DNA of 41,835 nt from Candidatus Omnitrophota bacterium. Its GTDB lineage: Bacteria > Omnitrophota > Omnitrophia > Omnitrophales > Aquincolibacteriaceae. Both the position numbers and the translations under genes were made by a program. Where the stretch lies: NCBI GenBank assembly GCA_016196555.1, contig JACPXL010000022.1, positions 1-41,835 of the forward strand, in the 5' to 3' direction. Positions 16,199-22,601 of the stretch are shown here, piece by piece; within the stretch, counting starts at the first letter, position 1, and every line of letters begins with the position of its first letter. Under the pieces are notes generated by a model. It saw nothing but the letters and a program-made list of their open reading frames with translations. It ran no database searches and had not been told where the DNA came from.

Positions 16199-17386
16199 AT
16201 GAAAATTGCATGGTTTCATTCCCATTTACTCAATTGGTCGGGCGGGACTAAATTTCTCTATGAAACCCTTAAACGCCTCAATGAACGCGTCGATATCACA
16301 ATTTTTGTGGAAGCAGCAGATGAAAAGCTGCAGGCCATTTTTGAAGAATCCGGCATTAAGGTGGTCGCCTTTACACGCACCCGTTCCTCAAAAAGCCATA
16401 CTTACTGGCTCTTTTTTCCTTTCTTTATTGTCCAGGAAATTTTTTGGGTGTACCGGAAAGTCAAAAATTTTGACATGTATGTTTCGAGTTTCTTCCCCAT
16501 GAATTACGTTCTCTTTAAAGCCGGTAAAAAGCCGCATATTTTCTTTTGTTTTGAACCTTTTGTTTTTATCCATGACCAGGACATGATTAACGGTTTTGGC
16601 TTACAAAAGCGCCTGGCGCTCCATTTTCTGCGGTTTTTGTATGCAAAAAAAGACATTCGTGCCAGCCGAGCCGCGGACTCGATTTTAACTTTGAATGCGG
16701 ATGTGGCCAAATCGGTAACACAAACCTACAACCGTGAGCCCGGCCTCACTTACATGGGAGTGGATATTGATTCTTTCCGTCACTATCCGGATACGCCTTA
16801 TGCTCAAAAGTATGCGTCTAAAAAGGTCATTATTCACAGCACGGACTATACTCCTCTCAAAAGGACCTGGTTTTTAATTCAATCGATGGAAAACATCATT
16901 AAACGTGTCCCTAACGCCGTTTTGCTCATTACCCATTCTCAAGACGATCGTAGAGAAAAACAAAAAATGGAAAATTACATCCATGAACACGGTTTGGATC
17001 AGCATGTTGAGTTTCTTGAATTCCTGGACTATGCGGTCTTGCCGCAATATTACAGCCTGGCCGATATTGCAGTTTATCCGGGAATCGGCTGCGGAGCTGC
17101 GGCTTCCAGCTATTTTGTCCTTGAATGCATGGCCTGCGAAACACCTTGTGTGCGCACTAATACTACGACTGAGGAAACCGCTGACGGGGTTTCAGGATAT
17201 TTATTCGATCCCTACGATTCAAATGATATGGAAGAAAAAATCATCCGTCTTTTAACCGATAAAAATCTCGCGGTTAAAATGGGCAAAAATGCGCGTAAAA
17301 CCGTTCTCGATCGATACAACTGGAATTTAGTCACGAATAATTTTTTACAAGCATTCAAAAAACATTTGGATTTCGTGAGGGCTTAG
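16199..17386 (+). CDS. glycosyltransferase family 4
   Basis: This 395-residue GT-B enzyme begins MKIAWFHSHLLNWSGGTKFLYETLKRL, a usual GT4 acceptor-domain start. It contains YMGVDIDSFRHYP, IIHSTDYTPLKRTW and the donor-site block PQYYSLADIAVYPGIG...VLECMACETPCVRT, corresponding to the GT4 EX7E region. GYLFDPYDSNDMEEKI is typical. I chose the ATG at 16199, one base after the upstream stop. A longer frame from 16088 overlaps the acyltransferase and has no family match. It probably transfers a sugar in assembly of the same glycan. Confidence 0.88.
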   Translation: MKIAWFHSHLLNWSGGTKFLYETLKRLNERVDITIFVEAADEKLQAIFEESGIKVVAFTRTRSSKSHTYWLFFPFFIVQEIFWVYRKVKNFDMYVSSFFPMNYVLFKAGKKPHIFFCFEPFVFIHDQDMINGFGLQKRLALHFLRFLYAKKDIRASRAADSILTLNADVAKSVTQTYNREPGLTYMGVDIDSFRHYPDTPYAQKYASKKVIIHSTDYTPLKRTWFLIQSMENIIKRVPNAVLLITHSQDDRREKQKMENYIHEHGLDQHVEFLEFLDYAVLPQYYSLADIAVYPGIGCGAAASSYFVLECMACETPCVRTNTTTEETADGVSGYLFDPYDSNDMEEKIIRLLTDKNLAVKMGKNARKTVLDRYNWNLVTNNFLQAFKKHLDFVRA

Positions 17387-17387
17387 C

Positions 17388-17795
17388 ATGGACATTGAAA
17401 AGGTCGAACATGGCGGAACTTTATATGCCATTGTCTTCCGCAAAGAAATGAATGTTCAGGACGGGGTGAAATTTTTAACTCCCGTAGAATACCCTCTTCA
17501 AGTTGGTTTAATCGAGAGGAAAAAAGGCTATGCCTTCCGTCCTCACAGCCATCGGGACATGCATTACAATGTCAACACAACTCAAGAATTTCTTTACGTC
17601 GAAAAGGGCAGCCTTAAAGCTAAAATCTATGACGCCAATTGGAGTATTATTTATGAGACGGTATTGCGTGCGGGTGATTTTTTTCTGGCCATTACCGGCG
17701 GACATTCTTTCGAAGTTCTCGAAAATGTCCGTCTTTTGGAAGTCAAACAAGGGCCTTATCCGGGCGATCAATATGCCAAACGCTTTAAAGAATAA
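17388..17795 (+). CDS. small cupin-domain protein
   Basis: This 135-residue single cupin contains HSHRDMHYN near residues 53-61, then QEFLYVEKGSLKAKIYD and AGDFFLAITGGHSFEVLE, giving the two cupin motifs with candidate metal ligands (H..H...E...H). It does not match the FdtA/QdtA ketoisomerase pattern that I know, although small cupins of that kind do neighbour DegT and hexapeptide genes. It may isomerise or epimerise a sugar nucleotide, or be a regulatory cupin. It starts one base after the upstream gene ends, and its end overlaps the DegT gene by 23 bases. Function is not assigned beyond the fold. Confidence 0.72.
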   Translation: MDIEKVEHGGTLYAIVFRKEMNVQDGVKFLTPVEYPLQVGLIERKKGYAFRPHSHRDMHYNVNTTQEFLYVEKGSLKAKIYDANWSIIYETVLRAGDFFLAITGGHSFEVLENVRLLEVKQGPYPGDQYAKRFKE

Positions 17796-18912
17796 ATTAA
17801 TCCGCGTCGCCGAGCCTTATATCGGGAAGGAAGAAATTTCTCATGTCAACGATTGCCTCAAGCGAGGCATGATTTCTGGATTTATTAGCGGCGATTATTT
17901 GGAAGAATTCGAAAATCTCGTCAGCAAGTCCTGCGGCGTTAAATATGGGGTCGCAACGACAAGCGGCACCACGGCCCTCGCCTTGTCTGTTGCCACTTTG
18001 GGTCTAGGGCCTGGCGATGAAGTATTAGTGCCCACCTTGACCAATATCGCTTCGGCCTTTGCGGTTGTTTATACAGGAGCCAAACCGGTTTTTGTCGATT
18101 CAGAACCCGTAACCTGGAATTTGGACCCCGAAAAACTACACCGGCATATCAATCGGAAAACAAAAGCCATTATGCCCGTCCATTTGTACGGACATCCGGT
18201 GGACATGGCGCCTGTAATTAAAATTGCCAAGAAACACAATCTAAAAATTATTGAAGATGCGGCTGAAGCTCACGGGGCTGAATATCACGGGAAGAAAATC
18301 GGCTCGCTCGGTCATATTGGCTGCCTCAGTTTTTTTAGCAATAAAATCGTGACCACGGGCGAAGGCGGAATGTTAGTAACCAATGACCGGAAAATTGCGG
18401 AGCGGGCACGATTTTTAAAAAATCTCGGTTATTCCAACCGCGAAAAATTTCTTCATACCGATTTGGCTTTTAATTACCGACTGACTAATCTACAAGCTGC
18501 GCTCGGCGTGGCTCAAATGTCACGTTTCAAAAAAACCATCGAAATGAAAAGAAAAGTTGCGCAGCTTTATACTCAACGTCTGCGTCAAGTTAAAGGGCTT
18601 CAATTACCGCCGGAACTTCCCGGCTCAAAAAATGTGTATTGGATGTATGCATTAGTTTTGGGCAAACAACATCCCAATCGCCAAACCGTACGGGAGAAAC
18701 TCATTAAAGCCGGGGTTGAGACTCGTAACTTCTTTTACCCCATGCACTTACAGCCAGCCTTTCGCTCGATGAAGATTGTCTCAAAATCTTATCGTCTTCC
18801 GGTGGCGGAGTCAGTGGCCAAACGCGGCCTTTATCTGCCCTCCAGCCCTAAACTGACAGAAACTCAGATCGATCGAATTTCTAAAACACTGATTAAAATT
18901 TTGAAGGATTAA
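17773..18912 (+). CDS. DegT/DnrJ/EryC1/StrS-family PLP aminotransferase
   Basis: This 379-residue sugar aminotransferase starts MPNALKNKLIRVAEPYIG, inside the end of the cupin gene. Family marks are GVATTSGTTALALSV (62-72), VPTLTNIASAFAVVYTGAKPVFVD and IIEDAAEAHGAEYHGKKIGSLG. The PLP lysine is K191 in SNKIVTTGEGGM. VYWMYALVLG follows. Fold type I enzymes of this family aminate 3- or 4-keto nucleotide sugars. Here the keto substrate may come from the Gfo/Idh/MocA dehydrogenase (3-keto) or from Gmd (4-keto, giving perosamine). I favour the former because the WlbB-like acyltransferase is also present, but the second is open. Confidence 0.92.
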   Translation: MPNALKNKLIRVAEPYIGKEEISHVNDCLKRGMISGFISGDYLEEFENLVSKSCGVKYGVATTSGTTALALSVATLGLGPGDEVLVPTLTNIASAFAVVYTGAKPVFVDSEPVTWNLDPEKLHRHINRKTKAIMPVHLYGHPVDMAPVIKIAKKHNLKIIEDAAEAHGAEYHGKKIGSLGHIGCLSFFSNKIVTTGEGGMLVTNDRKIAERARFLKNLGYSNREKFLHTDLAFNYRLTNLQAALGVAQMSRFKKTIEMKRKVAQLYTQRLRQVKGLQLPPELPGSKNVYWMYALVLGKQHPNRQTVREKLIKAGVETRNFFYPMHLQPAFRSMKIVSKSYRLPVAESVAKRGLYLPSSPKLTETQIDRISKTLIKILKD

Positions 18913-18914
18913 CC

Positions 18915-19580
18915 GTGCAGCCTTCATCTATTTTTGATCATCAAAGTTATCGCTTTCTTTATCCGTTCAGCACAACCCGCCATCAAACGGTCTGCCAAAT
19001 GCTGGGGAGCGAAAAGTTTCAAGATGTACTGGAATTGGGCTGCGGAAAAGGCGACATTCTTACTTCGAAGTATAAAAACTTTTCACGGTATACGGGACTT
19101 GATTTGTCGCCCCATCAGCTTTCGAAAATCCCGGAAGAAATTAAAAAGAATTCAAATGTGACATTACGCGAATATGATTTAGACCAATCTCTAGACTTTC
19201 CTAATAATTCATTTGATTTGGTTATTTCTATTAGCACTTTGGAATATCTTTTTGATCCCATTGCGTTTATTCAAGGGGTTCACCGGGTTTTAAAGCCAGG
19301 AGGCACACTTTTACTCCATACGGTCAATATTGCGTTTTTCCCACGACGTTTGCAGCTTTTGTTCGGAAATTTACCGACTTTTAATTCCCTGCCAGGCTGG
19401 GAAGGGGGAAATTTGCATGATTTTACTTACGCTTCGCTAAAAAAACTTCTCATTCAAAATCACTTTGAGATTTTAGAGTCTCGCTGTTCGGGATTATTCC
19501 CTCCACTGCGCATGATATGGCCTAATTTTTTGGCCGGCGATATGATTTTTAAATGCCTTAAGAAGAAACCTCTTAATTAA
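18915..19580 (+). CDS. class I SAM-dependent methyltransferase (Methyltransf_11-like)
   Basis: This 221-residue methyltransferase has the SAM motif VLELGCGKGDIL at about 39-50. TGLDLSPHQL is motif II, NSFDLVISISTLEYLFDP is motif III, and LKPGGTLLLHT follows. The start codon is GTG at 18915, two bases after the upstream stop, with a GAAGGA site just before it. It is the last gene of the plus-strand glycan operon and converges with the next gene, overlapping by 4 bases. It may methylate a sugar or lipid carrier intermediate. Confidence 0.85.
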   Translation: MQPSSIFDHQSYRFLYPFSTTRHQTVCQMLGSEKFQDVLELGCGKGDILTSKYKNFSRYTGLDLSPHQLSKIPEEIKKNSNVTLREYDLDQSLDFPNNSFDLVISISTLEYLFDPIAFIQGVHRVLKPGGTLLLHTVNIAFFPRRLQLLFGNLPTFNSLPGWEGGNLHDFTYASLKKLLIQNHFEILESRCSGLFPPLRMIWPNFLAGDMIFKCLKKKPLN

Positions 19581-20065
19581 AGACGGCCGAGTCTTGCCTT
19601 ATTCTGCTGATAAAGCTGCGGCCCCAAAACTTCCTGTGCCAGCGCTTCTTTGTCTTGGCCATTATAGAAATCGTATTCCATGACCGATGCGATTTTTAGC
19701 AGAGTCGGCAAGGTTAAGGACTTCATCGTAGGATTCGCCGTCAGCATACCATCGATCTTCTGGACATATTCTTCCGGCGATTTCAAAATCACTGAATTTT
19801 GACGTTCCCGAAAAAGGATAATCATGGCGTCAACCGACGCAACTTTATCGGCATTGGCTAAACCAAGCCAGCCCTGCGAATCATTGTTCAAAGCCGCTAC
19901 AATCGTCTGAATCTGCGGTGAAGGAGGTTCGCGCTTGATCGCGGGCTCTCCCGCTCCGCCTATCGCAGGGGCAGAGGCCGGACTACGGCCCGAAATAAAA
20001 GCTGCGGTCATCGCATTCGTAATCACAAGCAACAATCCAATAATTACAACGGTCTTCCCTTTCAT
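19577..20065 (-). CDS. hypothetical exported/membrane-anchored protein
   Basis: I do not recognise this 162-residue protein. An N-terminal hydrophobic stretch (VVIIGLLLVITNAMTAAFISG, written here as a signal or anchor at about 5-25) is followed by a Pro/Ala-rich linker. A mainly helical C-terminal region contains LKSPEEYVQKIDGM and LPTLLKIASVMEYDFYNGQD. It lies 20 bases downstream of the CtpA-like protease and is probably cotranscribed with it. A periplasmic role linked to the protease or secretion genes is possible but not shown. Confidence 0.6.
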   Translation of the reverse strand: MKGKTVVIIGLLLVITNAMTAAFISGRSPASAPAIGGAGEPAIKREPPSPQIQTIVAALNNDSQGWLGLANADKVASVDAMIILFRERQNSVILKSPEEYVQKIDGMLTANPTMKSLTLPTLLKIASVMEYDFYNGQDKEALAQEVLGPQLYQQNKARLGRL

Positions 20066-20084
20066 AGCTTCACTCCTTTTTGTT

Positions 20085-21251
20085 TTAGATGTACTTCTTA
20101 AAGTAAGTTAAAACACTTTCAGTTTGATGATCAAAACCCGGCGTTCCTGCCGGACCATTTTGCACTTCTTCATCCGGCTCAATCCCCACATGATCAATGA
20201 CTGTGCCCTTTGGTGTCAAATACCGGGCCGTTGTCATTTTCATGGCCGTCACATCATCCAAAGGGATCACGGATTGAACTGAGGCCTTGCCAAAGGTCTT
20301 GACCCCAATGACGTGGGCGCGACCATTTTCCTGCATGGAAGCGGTAAAAATCTCAGATGCACTCGCAGAACCTTCATTCACCAAAATAGCAATCGGATAA
20401 TTGCCTTCCACCGTTTTTGCTTCGGAGACATACTCTTGCTGCTGTTCCGGGATTTTGCTTTTCACGCTTACGATCTTGGTGCCAGCCGGTAAAAATTTCT
20501 GCGCCAACTCAATCGCCTCCGGCATCACTCCACCTTGATTGCCCCGTAAATCAATAATCAACGCCTGCATTCCTTTTTCGTGTAAAGTTTTCAAAGACTT
20601 TTCGGTTTGATCGGCCGTATTTTCTCTAAATTCAGCAATGCGCAGATAGCCCAAACTTTTTCCGATCATTCGCACGTCTTTGACGGCTTCGATTTCAATT
20701 TTTTGACGGACAACACGTATGTCCATAGTTTGATTCGTGGCCGAACGCAAAATTGTGAGCGTCAAGGCCGTATCGACATCGCCCCGTAAAAGCGCGGCAA
20801 CCTCGGGCAGAGGTTTTTTTTCTGTTGTTCCACCGTCAATTTTCATAATTTTATCTTGTGGTAAAAGTCCCGCTTTTTGGGCGGCGCTATCAGGCTGAAC
20901 TTCCATAATGACCGGGAACCCTTCAATGGCTTCAAGCCTCGCCCCAATTCCCGCATATTCCCCTTTGATATCGATTTTCAAAAGCTCATAATGTTCCTTA
21001 CCAAGGAATTGGCAATAAGGGTCGAGCGAAGCCATCATCCCTTTAACCGCTTCATAATACAGTTGACGGGGCTGTTTATCGTCAACATAAGCCTGAATAA
21101 TCAATCCAATAGTTTTTGAAAAAAGTTTTAATTCCTCGAGTACGTTCATATTCCCAGGGACTTCTTCCTGAGCAAAAATCGGCCTATAAAGAGAAGCCGC
21201 CAAGCCCATCCCTACACATAGCACGAAGATCCATCGAAATTTTCTTATCAT
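20085..21251 (-). CDS. S41 carboxy-terminal processing protease (CtpA/Prc-like)
   Basis: This 388-residue secreted or periplasmic serine protease begins with a signal peptide (about 1-27, ending PIFAQ). The PDZ domain starts near YAGIGARLEAIEGFPVI (99-115) and includes PDSAAQKAGLLPQDKI. The catalytic region has Ser297 in NEGSASASEIF and Lys322 with Gln326 in FGKASVQ. The Ser-Lys spacing of 25 matches that remembered for E. coli Tsp (S430/K455). CtpA-type proteases cleave C-termini of envelope proteins. Its ATG overlaps the stop of the GspK-like gene (ATGA), so it is coupled to the secretion module. It may process a pseudopilin or secreted substrate. Confidence 0.9.
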   Translation of the reverse strand: MIRKFRWIFVLCVGMGLAASLYRPIFAQEEVPGNMNVLEELKLFSKTIGLIIQAYVDDKQPRQLYYEAVKGMMASLDPYCQFLGKEHYELLKIDIKGEYAGIGARLEAIEGFPVIMEVQPDSAAQKAGLLPQDKIMKIDGGTTEKKPLPEVAALLRGDVDTALTLTILRSATNQTMDIRVVRQKIEIEAVKDVRMIGKSLGYLRIAEFRENTADQTEKSLKTLHEKGMQALIIDLRGNQGGVMPEAIELAQKFLPAGTKIVSVKSKIPEQQQEYVSEAKTVEGNYPIAILVNEGSASASEIFTASMQENGRAHVIGVKTFGKASVQSVIPLDDVTAMKMTTARYLTPKGTVIDHVGIEPDEEVQNGPAGTPGFDHQTESVLTYFKKYI

Positions 21252-22321
21252 ATTTTGTCTACCGTCGTGTAATATTCCTGCCAGCTGCGCACAATACCCT
21301 TACGCGACATGACACAATCAATCGTCATGCGAGAGTTTTTGTCGCCCATCAGATTGGCCATACTTCGAATATTAAAATTTTCCGAATAAACCGTTAAAAT
21401 TCCAGAACCAATAAAGCTTTGCAAACTTGCTTTTTCCTCGTCTGCCAGCGGATAAAACTTCATAATAGTATCGGCAGCCGCTTCCAAATCCTTAAAAAGG
21501 CCGTCATCGATGGTCCCCGCTATCCCATCCGGCCCCATACGAATTAACATCACTTTGCGTGCTAAAGATTCGCTCATTCCGAGGGCCTTTAGAACAACCC
21601 GCGAAGCCGTATTGATGTTGATTTTCCCATTGCTGTGAAGTGTTATGTACGGAAGCAAATGTTCATAGACTCCTTGACTCACCCCGCGGACCAGCAAAAG
21701 TTCTTCCAGCGTACCTAATGGCAAATTCTTTGTCTTATAGGGAGGTTTCAATCCCTTATAGTAGGCCGATTCGGTGCCACGGTCGTAGGGATTGTCATCC
21801 GCATCCGTCCAGTCCAACACCGAAAGGGCAACTGCATTTGCATCTTCTCGACTTAATCCAGCCGCTTCCTGCAACAAGAGGGTCAAAATTTGAGGGGATG
21901 TAGTCATATTAAGATTAATTTTTCTTTCTTCGTCTATCGCACCATAACCGGTTGCAATTTGATGGCTGTCGATGACATTTTCGGTCAACTCATATTCTCC
22001 GCCCAAAATTTTAAAAGCCCCCTCAGATCCGACCACCGAGCTCGCAAACTCGGGGATTCCCTGGCTCCAATCTTGATTTAACGCGTCAAATTTATCCTTG
22101 GCACCCGGCTTGTCCTGCAGCCTATAAAAAGCTTGGGCGATTCCGGCCTCCGCGACATTCCGCAATTTAGTGCGGTTCTCCAAATGTTCGATTTTTTTTA
22201 ACCGCTGCCGAACCGTATGGCCTACGGTTAATGCAAAAACTCCGAACAAAACAAGGATAGATAAAACAAAAATTAAAATACTACCGTTTTGGGCATTGCT
22301 ATTTATTTTCCGGATTTCCAT
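21248..22321 (-). CDS. gspK: GspK-like minor pseudopilin (type II secretion)
   Basis: This protein of about 357 residues has a prepilin-like leader ending NAQNG, followed by a hydrophobic SILIFVLSILVLFGVFALTVG helix. Absence of Glu5 in the mature helix is typical of GspK. The body has the GspK region with INLNMTTSPQIL, LSVLDWTDADDNP, TLEELLLVRGVS and ININTASRVVLKALGM. These resemble the SAM-like alpha domains in GspK. GspK caps the pseudopilus tip with GspI and GspJ. The genes for those two are in the operon at 29376-30404, so the tip complex is split between two transcription units. The ATG at 22321 gives a short leader; 22336 is possible. Confidence 0.82.
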   Translation of the reverse strand: MEIRKINSNAQNGSILIFVLSILVLFGVFALTVGHTVRQRLKKIEHLENRTKLRNVAEAGIAQAFYRLQDKPGAKDKFDALNQDWSQGIPEFASSVVGSEGAFKILGGEYELTENVIDSHQIATGYGAIDEERKINLNMTTSPQILTLLLQEAAGLSREDANAVALSVLDWTDADDNPYDRGTESAYYKGLKPPYKTKNLPLGTLEELLLVRGVSQGVYEHLLPYITLHSNGKININTASRVVLKALGMSESLARKVMLIRMGPDGIAGTIDDGLFKDLEAAADTIMKFYPLADEEKASLQSFIGSGILTVYSENFNIRSMANLMGDKNSRMTIDCVMSRKGIVRSWQEYYTTVDKI

Positions 22322-22601
22322 TTGGCTTGGAGGCATTCGCTAACGCATCCACCTTTTGTGAAAGTTTGTCGATCTTTTCTCCCAGTTCATCAAATTTGCG
22401 CTTTAGGTATTTATCAAGACCTTCCGGCTCATAAATACCACCGACTTTTTCCACTTTGCGGTCTGCGGCAATATTATGAGTTACCCCGTGCCGGACCACT
22501 CCAGATTCCGCATCATCATCGTCCACAGCGTAAGCAGTCCCCGATAAAAACAAACACAGAATGACAAGAACACCATAGAGTAATTTTTTATGCAGTAGCA
22601 T
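22299..22601 (-). CDS. small exported protein with acidic mature N-terminus
   Basis: This 100-residue protein starts at the ATG at 22601, preceded by a strong AAGGAG site 7 bases upstream and overlapping the end of the STT3-like gene by 14 bases. It has a signal peptide (about 1-26, ending SGTAYA). The mature N-terminus is VDDDDAESG, and an amphipathic helix lies at its end (KRKFDELGEKIDKLSQKV), possibly a short coiled coil. I do not recognise a family. It lies between the STT3-like gene and gspK and overlaps both. A structural or partner role in that module is plausible but unproven. Confidence 0.65.
   Translation of the reverse strand: MLLHKKLLYGVLVILCLFLSGTAYAVDDDDAESGVVRHGVTHNIAADRKVEKVGGIYEPEGLDKYLKRKFDELGEKIDKLSQKVDALANASKPNGNPENK

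Noticed and set aside
17530-17772. N-terminal extension of the DegT aminotransferase gene from 17530
   Set aside because: This stretch lies wholly inside the cupin gene in another frame and resembles no aminotransferase. The family start fits the ATG at 17773.
17388-17795. Cupin as an FdtA/QdtA-type dTDP-keto sugar isomerase
   Set aside because: The neighbourhood fits, but the histidine pattern and surrounding sequence do not match the ketoisomerase motif that I know, so only the fold is reported.
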